DNA from: Pseudomonadaceae bacterium
GTDB taxonomy: Bacteria; Pseudomonadota; Gammaproteobacteria; Pseudomonadales; Azotimanducaceae
Length of the DNA stretch: 64,000 bases
Assembly: GCA_024743175.1 (NCBI GenBank)
Contig: JANSXA010000002.1
Location: 186,001 to 250,000, forward strand
Direction of reading: 5' to 3'
In this document: one piece after another, positions 44,605 through 53,788 of the stretch
How positions within the stretch are numbered: the first letter of the stretch is position 1
Layout of the letters: the number at the start of each line of letters is the position of its first letter
Notes under the pieces: generated by a model
Seen by the model: the letters and a program-made list of their open reading frames with translations, nothing else
Database searches by the model: none
What the model was told of the DNA's origin: nothing
Position numbers and translations under genes: made by a program

Positions 44605-47397
44605 GTGGCTATTGATTGGGAAGCATTGGAAAACGCATTTGCACAAGCCGTCGGTCTACCTGACAGGCAGCGTGCGGACTTTGTTGCCGGGGTTGTGGAG
44701 GTTGACCCAGAGCTTGGGGCCGAACTCAGCAGGTTACTCTCCCACGACAAACAAAACGACGAAGCACTGTCGAAGCCGATTGCCGAGACCATGGCAGAGA
44801 TGGTTGATCGTCCCCTGTTAGGGCAAGTGCTGGGCGCCTATGTCATCGTCGAGACCGTAGCGACAGGTGGAATGGGGACTGTGTATCGTGGGCGCCGCAA
44901 TGATGCTGCATTCGAACAGGATGTCGCCATCAAGGTCATGAGCCAGTTCGTGGCAAGTGAAGAAAACCTGCAACGTTTTCGGTCAGAACGACAGATACTG
45001 GCGCAATTGTCGCATCCCTACATTGCCGAAATGTTTGATGGCGGCACTACCGACCAGGGCTTGCCCTATATCGTTATGGAATACATCCGTGGCGCCCCGA
45101 TAGACCAACACTGCCGTGAACATCAACTGAGCGACCGACATCGCATTGAACTCTTTCTGAAGGTGTGCGAAGCGGTCTCTTTGTCCCACCAGAACCTTAT
45201 AGTCCATCGCGACATCAAGCCGTCGAATGTACTGATTTCTTCCACTGGTGTACCGAAACTGCTCGATTTCGGCATTGCCAAGCCTCTGAACCCGGAGCAC
45301 CTGGGGTTAACCACAGCAAATTCCCGGGCAATGACACCGGAGTATGCCAGCCCGGAGCAGATACGCGGTGAGGCAGTCACCACACAAACAGATACCTATG
45401 CGCTAGGTCTGCTGCTCTACAGGATATTGAGTGACAGGATGCCCTACGAGACGACTGACGTCAGTTCCGGCGAGCTGGAAAAAGCCATTTGTGAATCCGC
45501 TCCCGCGCCTTTAACCCGCACACCCACAGAAGGAACTGACACGCCTCGCCGACTGCGTCTGGGTCAGAATTTTGCAGCCGACTTGAACACGATAGTGATG
45601 TGCGCGCTACAGAAAGACCCAGCCCGGCGCTATCCATCGGTATCTTCACTCATGGATGATGTGCACGCATACCTCGCCAACGAACCTATTTCGGCGCGAC
45701 CGGACAGCACAGCTTATCGCGCAAAGCTCTTTTACAAGCGGCACCGGCTTGGCACGACAAGCGCGGCAATAGCACTGATCTCCGTGGTCGCTTTCGCCAA
45801 CTATAGCTATCAACAGGCAGCGAAACTCGCGATTGAAAAGACCACTGCTGAACGATCGATGGAATTTCTTACAGGCATGTTTCGGGCAGCGAGCCCAAGT
45901 GTCATGAATGGTCAGCATCAGATAATGCCGGATATGAAGATTTCTGACATGCTGACGCTGGGTGAAGAGCGTATCCACCTCGATCTGGCTGATCAACCCC
46001 GCGTGCAAGCCCGATTGTTAGCTGCCTTGGGCACCGTATATGGCGATCGTGGCGACACCAAAAAAGCGATTGACCTGACCAATCGAGCCAATGCACTTCT
46101 AATGGACCTCGGGGAATCGCCAGAACTTCTTGCAGAATCACTTGCTGAAGTGGGTTGGTTGTACCTTGAACAAACACGATATCGCGCCGCTGAGTCAACC
46201 ATGACTTCAGCCTATGATCTACTCATTGCGTCAGGGTTGAGCAAGTCCTCGGGCATGATCAAAGTAGCAACTGATCTGGCCGTTGTTAAAGCAAGATTGG
46301 CAGATTTCGGCCGCGCCCAGGAACTATACGCACAGGCGCTGGAGATACACCTTGAAATGGGCATACCTGATCCCATGCGCTATGCAGTGACCCTGCACAA
46401 TCAAGCTCTGGCGTATCGTAAAGAAGGACGGTACCCCGAATTTGAACGTGGTCAACTCGAAGCACACGCTTTATTCGTGGAACATTTGCCATCAAATCAT
46501 CCCAACCTTGCCGCGTCGTATGATGCCAGCGCCGGGGTGAGCCTGGATCTGTATGGCGATGTCAACAAGGCTGAACAACTCTACCATCAGACTATGGAGA
46601 TAGATGCCAACGCGCTGGGAAAACAGCATCCCGAATACGTGCAGGATCTTCTTAACTATGCGCTCCTACTAGAGACAACCGGCAGGTTAATTGAGGCTGA
46701 GATAGCCAGCCGCGAGGCACTGGAGACAATCGATAATTATGCCGAGGCAGATTACGAACATCGCGCCATAGCACATATCCAACTCGCGGAGCACGCACGA
46801 CTAGTTGGAGATCTAGAACGTGCCAAGCAACATCTCGCAGAGTTCAACGAGGTCACGGGTCGTCGAGAGATGGATAGAAACAAAGCAGTCGCGCAGATTA
46901 TGCGCGCAAAAATACTTGTCGATGAGGGTAAACCTCAGCAGGCGCTTGAATTGCTACATTCTCAGAAGCCCACTGGCATGTCTGAAGATGTAGCAACCTA
47001 TCAGTTAACCATTGGGCGGATTGCACGCCAATTGGGTCGATCCAACTTCGTTTCTGAAGCGATAGCCAGCTTAGATAGACAGGCGGGTTTGACATATTTC
47101 GACACGCTCGCTCGCGATGGGTTGCGCGCTTACGTCGAATACGCTACCGGTGACTCGCAACAAGGGATCACGGCTCTCAGGGAAGTACTCGCAGAGCTTA
47201 CAAATCGTTTGCCGCCAAACGCCCCCATGGTGATCGAGACGCAGCTGCAACTTGCAACCTGGCTTGAAAATAAGAATTCAACTGAAGCGGTTGATTTGTT
47301 AGAAGGCGCCCACAACGCCTTGATAGCGAGCGGCCGTGAGTCTCACCAGGATGTCGCAACTATACTGGCCGCACTACAGCGCGTGCGCCAAATCTGA
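44605..47397 (+). CDS. Ser/Thr protein kinase with TPR domain (PknB-like)
   Basis: A 930-residue protein with GTG start after AAGGA. N-terminal kinase: GGMGTVYRGRR (P loop), VAIKVM with Lys110, HRDIKPSNVLI with catalytic Asp203, LDFGIAKP with Asp221, PEYASPEQIRG. One helix about residue 380-400 (AAIALISVVAFANYSY), then ~500 residues of tetratricopeptide repeats (LLAALGTVYGDRGDTKKAIDLTNRA, LAEVGWLYLEQTRYRAAEST). The TPR part would be periplasmic and sense protein partners. An ECF-type sigma factor lies 74 bp downstream and three lipoproteins are divergent. Confidence 0.93.
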   Translation: MAIDWEALENAFAQAVGLPDRQRADFVAGVVEVDPELGAELSRLLSHDKQNDEALSKPIAETMAEMVDRPLLGQVLGAYVIVETVATGGMGTVYRGRRNDAAFEQDVAIKVMSQFVASEENLQRFRSERQILAQLSHPYIAEMFDGGTTDQGLPYIVMEYIRGAPIDQHCREHQLSDRHRIELFLKVCEAVSLSHQNLIVHRDIKPSNVLISSTGVPKLLDFGIAKPLNPEHLGLTTANSRAMTPEYASPEQIRGEAVTTQTDTYALGLLLYRILSDRMPYETTDVSSGELEKAICESAPAPLTRTPTEGTDTPRRLRLGQNFAADLNTIVMCALQKDPARRYPSVSSLMDDVHAYLANEPISARPDSTAYRAKLFYKRHRLGTTSAAIALISVVAFANYSYQQAAKLAIEKTTAERSMEFLTGMFRAASPSVMNGQHQIMPDMKISDMLTLGEERIHLDLADQPRVQARLLAALGTVYGDRGDTKKAIDLTNRANALLMDLGESPELLAESLAEVGWLYLEQTRYRAAESTMTSAYDLLIASGLSKSSGMIKVATDLAVVKARLADFGRAQELYAQALEIHLEMGIPDPMRYAVTLHNQALAYRKEGRYPEFERGQLEAHALFVEHLPSNHPNLAASYDASAGVSLDLYGDVNKAEQLYHQTMEIDANALGKQHPEYVQDLLNYALLLETTGRLIEAEIASREALETIDNYAEADYEHRAIAHIQLAEHARLVGDLERAKQHLAEFNEVTGRREMDRNKAVAQIMRAKILVDEGKPQQALELLHSQKPTGMSEDVATYQLTIGRIARQLGRSNFVSEAIASLDRQAGLTYFDTLARDGLRAYVEYATGDSQQGITALREVLAELTNRLPPNAPMVIETQLQLATWLENKNSTEAVDLLEGAHNALIASGRESHQDVATILAALQRVRQI

Positions 47398-47471
47398 CCA
47401 AACTCCATTGTGAAGCCCTGTGTCAGCCGAACTGTTGGCCTGCTACCTACGAGTGTGAGAAGGACAAGACA

Positions 47472-48053
47472 GTGCTAGCATTATGCATGCCGACGAATTC
47501 TGATATCACCTCTCTTTTACGCGCATGGAGCGACGGCGACGAGCGTGCCCTGAACGAATTGACTCCACTGATCTACGATGAGCTGCACGCTGTGGCAATA
47601 CGCATTTTTAGAGGAGAACGTTCAGGACACACCATGCAACCCACTGCTCTCGTCAACGAGGCCTATGTAAAGCTGATTAAATCAGATGTGCGCTGGGCGG
47701 ATCGTGCTCACTTTTTTGCACTGGCCGCCAGGATGATGCGGCGACTTCTGGTTAACCATGCTGTCGCCCGCAACGCTGAGAAACGTGGCGGGAACCTTAT
47801 TAATGTTACATTTGATGAATCATTACTTCCGGCCGCAGATACCGGTATAGAAATACTGGCACTCGAAGCAGCTTTGGCACAATTGGCTGAGACAGATCAA
47901 CAAAAAGCTGAGCTGATTGAACTGCAGTACTTTGGGGGTCTGTCGTTCGACGAAATGCAGGAAGTCACCGGATTATCTTCCAGCACTATTGATCGACATC
48001 TACGCTTCGCGCGCGCATGGCTGAAAGCACATATTTCTCCTGACGAGCAATGA
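47472..48053 (+). CDS. ECF-type sigma factor (kinase-associated group)
   Basis: A 193-residue sigma factor. GTG at 47472 follows GAGAAGGA by 8 bases; an ATG at 47487 is less likely. Region 2: LIYDELHAVAIRIFRGER, VNEAYVKLI; region 4: ELQYFGGLSFDEMQEVTGLSSSTIDRHLRFARAWL. The sequence is of the group found beside Ser/Thr kinases (TIGR02999-like), thought to be activated by phosphorylation rather than by a classical anti-sigma factor. No anti-sigma gene is nearby. Confidence 0.88.
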   Translation: MLALCMPTNSDITSLLRAWSDGDERALNELTPLIYDELHAVAIRIFRGERSGHTMQPTALVNEAYVKLIKSDVRWADRAHFFALAARMMRRLLVNHAVARNAEKRGGNLINVTFDESLLPAADTGIEILALEAALAQLAETDQQKAELIELQYFGGLSFDEMQEVTGLSSSTIDRHLRFARAWLKAHISPDEQ

Positions 48054-48077
48054 CGACGACTGAGTGTCATGCTTCGG

Positions 48078-48205
48078 TTCAGCTTTATGGAATTTGACCT
48101 GGGATTCTTTGATCAGGATGAGTAGCGGGTGGAACCCGCTGAGAATCCTTTTATACCGAAACTGTAACCCATGTGTCCGGTATAAACTGTTACCCATGTG
48201 TCCGG
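48078..48205 (+). pseudogene. IS481-like transposase C-terminal relic and element end
   Basis: FSFMEFDLGFFDQDE, stop, RVEPAENPFIPKL, stop: the same C-terminal end as at 40039-40212, with an internal nonsense codon. It is followed by two 22-bp direct copies of AAACTGTAACCCATGTGTCC (48159-48180 and 48184-48205, one mismatch), which look like the terminal sequence of the element. Inactive. Confidence 0.65.
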
Positions 48206-48217
48206 GTTGGACCCCTC

Positions 48218-48617
48218 TTAGATATGGCTCCGTCTGCTGGGGTCTGGTGCATGCACCAGACGGGTGAGCAGCAAACGGCGTACTCGCCGGTTGCGGTGAC
48301 GCGATACCTGGGGGTTAAAAAGATGCGTACGTCGCGGCAGGGATGCCGTGGAGCTCTAGCTTACAGCGTGAAATTTCGAGACCAGCAGCTCATTTGCTCA
48401 GGTCTTAGATATGGCTCCGTCTGCTGGGGTCTGGTGCATGCACCAGACGGGTGAGCAGCAAACGGCGTACTCGCCGGTTGCGGTGACGCGATCCCTGGGG
48501 GTTAAAAAGATGTGTACGTCGCGGCAGGGATGCCGTGGAGCTCTAGCTTACAGCGTGAAATTCGAGACCAGCAGCTCATTTGCTCAGGTCTTAGATATGG
48601 CTCCGTCTGCTGGGCTC
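48218..48617 (-). repeat. Tandem ~187-bp repeats carrying tRNA-Asn 3' ends (rtT-like)
   Basis: Two nearly identical units lie downstream of tRNA-Asn: 48218-48404 (187 bp) and 48405-48590 (186 bp, one T fewer). A third start, 48591-48617, is the tRNA gene's own 3' end. Each unit includes CCCAGCAGACGGAGCCA, the tRNA's last 17 nt with CCA, plus the 3' flank TATCTAA. Each unit has a perfect 20-bp palindrome (48242-48261 and 48429-48448) inside outer arms CTGCT/AGCAG. The layout is that of the E. coli tyrT locus, where tandem repeats with copies of the tRNA 3' end give rtT RNA. Transcription with the tRNA is inferred. Confidence 0.8.
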
Positions 48618-48673
48618 GAACCAGCGACCCGCTGATTAACAGTCAGCTGCTCTACCAACTGAGCTAAGACGGA
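48598..48673 (-). tRNA. tRNA-Asn (GTT), CCA encoded
   Basis: Read on the minus strand: acceptor TCCGTCT pairs with AGACGGA, D arm TAGCTCAGTTGGTAGAGC, anticodon arm CTGACTGTTAATCAG with anticodon GTT, T arm GGTTCGAGCCC, discriminator G and an encoded CCA. All four arms fit, and the first bases and discriminator match bacterial tRNA-Asn. Downstream lie the tandem repeats that copy its 3' end. Confidence 0.95.
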
Positions 48674-48844
48674 GTAGTAGGTCAACGCCTCTGACAGCAC
48701 CATGGCTGTACAAAAACGAGGGCGCAATTTTAATGGGCTGAAGCATAAATGCAAGCCTATCTCAGCCACCTTTATCGTGTCCTTCTGGCCTGCAGACCCA
48801 AAAAAGCCAACTAAACTGAATACACTGGTTTCAATAGGCCTGCT

Positions 48845-50914
48845 ATGCACCCGTTTTCTGCATTTTTTGACATTCCTGCTATTCGACGTTATCGACTGCT
48901 TTGCGCTGTTGGTGCCGCCGGGCTGATTTGTAGCCTCCTCGCACGGCTGTTGCTGGAGGAGTTGCCGGGGCAGCGATTTTATCCTCTGGAACTCCTCGCA
49001 GTGTCTACTTTCGCTTTTTTTGCACTATTCAGTGAATACATTCCGTTCACCCGCTACCGGCCAAACAGCACATTCTTCTGGGCCTTGTTACCCGCCCTTT
49101 GCCATCTCCTACATCTCAACTACGAACGTAACATCGATCCAGCGGCGCTATTGGGCTTGAATCTTGTAATGGTATTTGGTGGTGTGATCATCGAATCCCA
49201 GCTCTGGCGGCGAGCGCTCATACTGACTTGGGGTGGCAGCACTATTTTCATGGCCTGGACAGTGCCTGAACCTATCACAGCGCCACTGGGTGTCACCATG
49301 GTATTTACTTGCATCGGCGCCCTGCTCTACCTTGTTGCAGATGGACTGCACGCTGCACGCTCCGCGAGCGCTAACGCGCTTTCATTGCTCGACGAAACAC
49401 AGGGTTTTGCAGGCGTAGGCGGTTGGCAGAAAAACTATGCTACCGACGAAGTCCGCTGGACCGCCACTACCTATGAAATACTCGACTTACCCGTAGACAC
49501 TGACGCTGTTCTTGATGTCAAACCCTTTCTGGCAAACGACTCTGAAACCAGCCCATTGATAAAAGCCACCGAGCATATGCGCGCCACGGGTGAGCCATAC
49601 GATGTTGTAGATCAGCTGAAAACCGCCACCGGACGTCTGATCTGGGTGCGCTGCATGGCCAAAATATTTTACCAGGACGGTAAACCGTTGCGCGCTTTGG
49701 GTGTTTTTACGGATATTACCGCGCAGGTAGAGAGAGAAAACGAACTCACCGCAGCCAAAGAAGCTGCAGAGGCGGCCGCCAGAGCACGCACTGAATTCCT
49801 GGCCAATATGAGCCATGAAATTCGAACCCCGATGAACGGTGTCATTGGCATGACATCGCTGCTCAGCCAGCAGGAACTTGATCCCGTGAGTCGTAATCAT
49901 GTCGATGTGATCCGCGCCAGCAGTGAATCGCTGTTGCACATCATCAACGACATTCTCGATTTCTCAAAGCTCGACGCCGGGAAAATGTCGATCGAGAAAA
50001 AAGAGTTTGCCCTGGATAAGCTTATGCAGGATGCGGCAAATCTTGTTCGTCAGAGTGCTGAGGATAAAAATCTTACGTTGGAATCGATAAATCACGCCCC
50101 TGCAGACACCCGCTATATCGGTGACGCGCACAAGATCAAGCAGGTGCTGGTTAACCTGCTGTCCAACGCGGTCAAGTTTACCTCCCAGGGCAGAGTCGAG
50201 CTTGCCGTGACTGCCGAACTGGATCAGTCACTCATGGATACGCTTACTTTCACTGTCACCGACACAGGCATGGGTATCGATCCCGTCAAGCTTCCTACGC
50301 TGTTCGATGCCTTCATTCAGGAAGACACTTCCATCACACGCAAATTTGGAGGCACTGGCCTGGGTCTGGCGATCTCCAAAGCACTGATCGAAGAAATGGG
50401 CGGTCATATCACGGTAGCCAGCCACAAAGGCGAGGGCTCGACGTTTGCCATACACTTGAAGCTGCCGCGAAGCCTCACAAGGCCCAGCGCGGATGAGCCC
50501 AGGCGTGTTCAAACTGCACCGTCGAACGCCAACCTGCGCGTGCTGGTAGCTGAAGACAATGCCGTTAATCAGCATGTAGCGGTCTTGATGTTGAAAAAAC
50601 TGGGCTACGAGGCAGACGTCGAAGAAGACGGCAGAAAAGCAATTGCAGCCTTGCGTCAGGAACCCTACGACATTGTGTTTATGGATCTACAGATGCCGGA
50701 GATGGACGGCCTTGAAGCTACTCGCTGCATTCGTGCAGACCCCGCCCTTCACCAGCCCTACATCATTGCTTTAACTGCGAACGCGATGAACGCAGACAAA
50801 GAAGAGTGTCTGGCAGCTGGCATGAACAATTTTCTGGCAAAACCTATGCGTATCCGCGACTTACAGGCTGCGTTAGATGAAGCTCTTACTACGCTAGAAG
50901 CACCTGTCAGTTAA
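48845..50914 (+). CDS. Hybrid sensor histidine kinase with PAS and receiver domains
   Basis: A 689-residue protein: about six N-terminal helices (residues 15-170), a PAS-like region (GFAGVGGWQKNYATDEVRW, LKTATGRLIWVRCMAKIFY), the HisKA box FLANMSHEIRTPMNGVIGM with the phospho-accepting His, ATPase motifs LVNLLSNAVKFT, DTGMGIDP, FGGTGLGLAISKALIEEMGG, and a receiver domain with AEDNAVNQ and Asp in VFMDLQMPEMDG. No separate response regulator or Hpt gene is adjacent. It ends 8 bp inside the convergent transglutaminase-like gene. Signal unknown. Confidence 0.93.
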   Translation: MHPFSAFFDIPAIRRYRLLCAVGAAGLICSLLARLLLEELPGQRFYPLELLAVSTFAFFALFSEYIPFTRYRPNSTFFWALLPALCHLLHLNYERNIDPAALLGLNLVMVFGGVIIESQLWRRALILTWGGSTIFMAWTVPEPITAPLGVTMVFTCIGALLYLVADGLHAARSASANALSLLDETQGFAGVGGWQKNYATDEVRWTATTYEILDLPVDTDAVLDVKPFLANDSETSPLIKATEHMRATGEPYDVVDQLKTATGRLIWVRCMAKIFYQDGKPLRALGVFTDITAQVERENELTAAKEAAEAAARARTEFLANMSHEIRTPMNGVIGMTSLLSQQELDPVSRNHVDVIRASSESLLHIINDILDFSKLDAGKMSIEKKEFALDKLMQDAANLVRQSAEDKNLTLESINHAPADTRYIGDAHKIKQVLVNLLSNAVKFTSQGRVELAVTAELDQSLMDTLTFTVTDTGMGIDPVKLPTLFDAFIQEDTSITRKFGGTGLGLAISKALIEEMGGHITVASHKGEGSTFAIHLKLPRSLTRPSADEPRRVQTAPSNANLRVLVAEDNAVNQHVAVLMLKKLGYEADVEEDGRKAIAALRQEPYDIVFMDLQMPEMDGLEATRCIRADPALHQPYIIALTANAMNADKEECLAAGMNNFLAKPMRIRDLQAALDEALTTLEAPVS

Positions 50915-52034
50915 ATATCAGATCCTGCAACTGCGCATTCTCACTGGTGTGTTTGTGCTGCAGGCGAATACTCTTCTGCTGCAGGGCAACATCCCCCAGT
51001 TCCTGGGCTGTGGCCGCCCGCAGGGCATAGAAACGGGCGTTGTCACGTTGCAGTGATATGGCCTGCTCAACAGACTGTAAAGCGAATTCAAACGCATCGT
51101 TGTGAAAAGCCTGCTCAGCCAGGGCAAAATAGTAATAAGGGTTTTTGCGCCGATACTTTGCTGCTAACGCTTCGTAATGGTCAGCCTCTTCATGTTTTTC
51201 CTGCTGACGCAGAGTCTTTGCAAGCCCCGCAATTGCTGTTTCATTGCGCTTATTCAACGACAGCGCCATTTCATAAGCCTGTTGACCCAGCCCCGGTTGA
51301 TTCGACATGGAATACAACGCGCCCAGATTGTTCCACACATCCTGATTCGCCGGCTCGGTCAGCACCGCCCGTTTAAGATAGCTGAACGCGGCGCGCCGAT
51401 CCCCCTTGTGCAACTGTTGGACAGCAAGATTGCCGTAAAACATGGATTCTGCGTAATCATCACTAATCGTTGTGCGCGGTGCATCGTACGCAATACGCAC
51501 CAGATTAAAATCCACTGTTATATCGCTGAAGTTGTTACCTGGCGATTTGAGCCCTTCAAGGATAACGTTGACATGGTTGTTACGAATCAGAAAACCAGAT
51601 TCCACATCCCAGGTCGGCTGTGTGTCCACCAGCTGGTACTTTGCATCCAGGCCCGCTTCGCGCGCCAGTGCGATGAACATGTTGGCATAAGCCAAACAGT
51701 TTCCTTTCCGAACCGCAAAGGTCTTTGCAGCGGAATAGCTGGCGTCCCGATCGTATTGATCGATGAAATAGCCATCTTCCACCAGCTTGCGCATGAGCCG
51801 CCGGAAGCGCAGAGATTCAAAATGCCCTCCTGCCCGTGTGCTGGCCACAAACTCAGACATTTCTGCGCTGACCGTCAGCAGGTCCAGCGCTGGCGCTGGC
51901 TCGATGACTTCACCAAAGACAGCGGATCCATCAATCAGCTCAGCTGGATAGCTTTGCTCGTGTTGCATATCCGTCTGGGTAACACACCCAGCCAGCAGCA
52001 CCACATAGACAAAAACTGCAGAGAATCGACGCAC
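50907..52034 (-). CDS. Transglutaminase-like/TPR lipoprotein
   Basis: About 375 residues from the GTG at 52034, which begins a lipoprotein signal with lipobox LLAGC; the frame is open upstream but has no signal there. The first part is a transglutaminase-core region (FAVRKGNCLAYANMFIALAREAG with the Cys, NNHVNVILEG with the His, DFNLVRI). The C-terminal half is TPR (AVQQLHKGDRRAAFSYLKRAV, VWNNLGALYSMSNQPGLGQQAYEMAL). The Cys-His pair with a nearby Asp suggests a protease or peptidase rather than a crosslinking enzyme. Function in the cell unknown. Confidence 0.75.
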   Translation of the reverse strand: MRRFSAVFVYVVLLAGCVTQTDMQHEQSYPAELIDGSAVFGEVIEPAPALDLLTVSAEMSEFVASTRAGGHFESLRFRRLMRKLVEDGYFIDQYDRDASYSAAKTFAVRKGNCLAYANMFIALAREAGLDAKYQLVDTQPTWDVESGFLIRNNHVNVILEGLKSPGNNFSDITVDFNLVRIAYDAPRTTISDDYAESMFYGNLAVQQLHKGDRRAAFSYLKRAVLTEPANQDVWNNLGALYSMSNQPGLGQQAYEMALSLNKRNETAIAGLAKTLRQQEKHEEADHYEALAAKYRRKNPYYYFALAEQAFHNDAFEFALQSVEQAISLQRDNARFYALRAATAQELGDVALQQKSIRLQHKHTSENAQLQDLIFN

Positions 52035-52110
52035 GCCACTTCCCGCTTGGAACCTTGAGGTCTGAATATAGACAGACGGGCCGGCGGGCTCAAGCAGGTG
52101 TCGGACGAGC

Positions 52111-52683
52111 TTACGGCTGGCGGTTGAAGACGCGCAGAAACTCGAGCTGCTCGCCGCTTGCATCTATGTACACCCAGACTTTCAGTAGATCCGGGCTGAC
52201 CAGCTCTAATCGCTCTTCAACCCGCATATTGCGTGCCTTGGAGATGATCACCAGCTGCTGTTCTTCCCATCCAGCAAGTACCTCCCACAACCCGCGCTGA
52301 CGCTCGCCCCAGGTGACATCACGGTAAACGCCGGGCTGATAATCCAGCCCCATGGAATCCATATTCTGTTCAATGGTGAGCTTGTCCGCGCGCAGGACCT
52401 GAAAGTCGTGGGCTATAAACGCAAATGCTGAACCATCAGCCACACGCAGAGCTTCCCGGCTTACCGTCCCCTGCACTCGTCGGCTGGGCTTGGCCGGTCG
52501 GCGATTGCGCAGATCCGGGACCAGGTCTGAATCACCGAAGTCGACCAGCCACTGGCCGCTTAAATTAACCCCCGGAGGATTTACCGTGTCCAGATCAATA
52601 CCGGTACAACCGATCATTGCAACCACAAAAGCGACGATCGCCGAGACTCTGTACCAATGGGGGTAAATAGTGATCTGCAGCAC
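52111..52683 (-). CDS. Lipoprotein of unknown function
   Basis: A 190-residue protein with GTG start, lipoprotein signal (AFVVAMIGC) and a mature domain without a family I know. It has aromatic and charged segments (LDYQPGVYRDVTWGERQRG, EERLELVSPDLLKVWVYIDA). It is 3 bp from the nitronate monooxygenase gene, same strand, so probably in the same transcript. No function assigned. Confidence 0.55.
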   Translation of the reverse strand: MLQITIYPHWYRVSAIVAFVVAMIGCTGIDLDTVNPPGVNLSGQWLVDFGDSDLVPDLRNRRPAKPSRRVQGTVSREALRVADGSAFAFIAHDFQVLRADKLTIEQNMDSMGLDYQPGVYRDVTWGERQRGLWEVLAGWEEQQLVIISKARNMRVEERLELVSPDLLKVWVYIDASGEQLEFLRVFNRQP

Positions 52684-52686
52684 CGA

Positions 52687-53787
52687 CTAGGTTTTCAGAT
52701 ACTGAGCTTGTGAGCCCAGCACTGCACAGGTTTCATCGACCAGTTCGCGCATGATCGTTGCGACAGGTTTTACCTCGTTGAAGTAAGCCACACTCTGGCC
52801 CGCACCTGAATGAATCAGAGGTTCGATGTCGTGTTCTTCAATGGCACCCAGTAAATCACCCACCAGTACATCCTGATAGGGCATTTTCAGCGGCGCAGGT
52901 GCATCATCAGCCTCCCAGGCCTGACTCCAGCCGGTGCGCACCTGACGGAAAGTCTTGCCGCTTTCGGAACGGGTAATCACTGTGTCTGCGCTACCCGCCT
53001 CTATCAGCTTACGCGTGTTCACTGGGTGCATATGTCCCTGATGCTCACTGGACAGCAGCCAGGCTGTGCCTAACCAGACACCTTGAGCGCCCATAGCCAA
53101 AGCGGCTGCGATGTGCCGTCCGGTGGCCACACCACCAGCAGCCAGCACCGGTATATCGCCGGCTGCATCAACAATTTGTGGCACCAGCGAATAAGTGCCT
53201 ATCGGTCCTGTGTGTGCACCGGCGTCGTACCCCTGCGCCACCAGAAAATCCACACCCGCACGTATGCTTCGTTCGACGTGATGGGGGCTACCGATCAGTG
53301 CCAGGGTTGTTTTACCGCCGGCTTTAGCTTCCGCCACTGCATCCGGAGGCGCACCGATACCGCAGGCAAACATATCCACGTCTGAATCGAGCACCGCGCG
53401 CAGTTGCGCATCTTCAATTTCTTTAGAGCGAATAAACCGGGTCCGCATGCCAGGCTCGGTGGCCTGGGGCACATCAAATTTCTCTATCAAACCCTGCACA
53501 AACGCCTTGTGCGCATCGGGAATCTCAGCCTCTATGGCTTCACGGGAATTATGTTCGGGCATACCCGGCGGCAGCACCAGATCCACCCCAAACGGTTTGT
53601 TACCCACCAGTTTGCGGATCGCCGCCAGTTCGTCGGTGATTTCATGCGGAAAACGACGGGTTGCGCCGTAAACACCGAAGCCCCCTGCATTGGTGATGGC
53701 AGCCACCGTCGACACGTCGTGGGCAAAACCAAAAATCGGGTAGGTGATACCCAATCGATCACACAGCGGCGACCACAATGAAGCCAT
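52687..53787 (-). CDS. Nitronate monooxygenase family protein (NMO/2-nitropropane dioxygenase)
   Basis: A 366-residue FMN-binding TIM barrel; ATG at 53787 (MASLWSPLCDRLGITYPIF) is chosen over the longer frame, which runs into the next gene. Motifs: AITNAGGFGVYGATRRFP, VLPPGMPEHN, YDAGAHTGPIGTYSLVPQIVD, VLAAGGVATGRHIAAALAMGAQGVWLGTAWL and HSGAGQSVAYF. It oxidises alkyl nitronates in characterised members. The gene sits 1 bp downstream of the small ORF 53789-54169. Physiological substrate unknown. Confidence 0.85.
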   Translation of the reverse strand: MASLWSPLCDRLGITYPIFGFAHDVSTVAAITNAGGFGVYGATRRFPHEITDELAAIRKLVGNKPFGVDLVLPPGMPEHNSREAIEAEIPDAHKAFVQGLIEKFDVPQATEPGMRTRFIRSKEIEDAQLRAVLDSDVDMFACGIGAPPDAVAEAKAGGKTTLALIGSPHHVERSIRAGVDFLVAQGYDAGAHTGPIGTYSLVPQIVDAAGDIPVLAAGGVATGRHIAAALAMGAQGVWLGTAWLLSSEHQGHMHPVNTRKLIEAGSADTVITRSESGKTFRQVRTGWSQAWEADDAPAPLKMPYQDVLVGDLLGAIEEHDIEPLIHSGAGQSVAYFNEVKPVATIMRELVDETCAVLGSQAQYLKT

Positions 53788-53788
53788 G

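Noticed and set aside
48218-48590. CRISPR array
   Set aside because: Only two units of ~187 bp with no short repeat/unique spacer pattern, and no cas genes.
48173-48635. Two similar ORFs in the tandem repeat region
   Set aside because: They are just the repeat read as protein; the strand opposite to the tRNA, no family resemblance and no ribosome sites.
50907-52163. Longer start of the transglutaminase-like gene (52163)
   Set aside because: The extra N-terminus is low-complexity and would precede the lipoprotein signal, which must be at the start.
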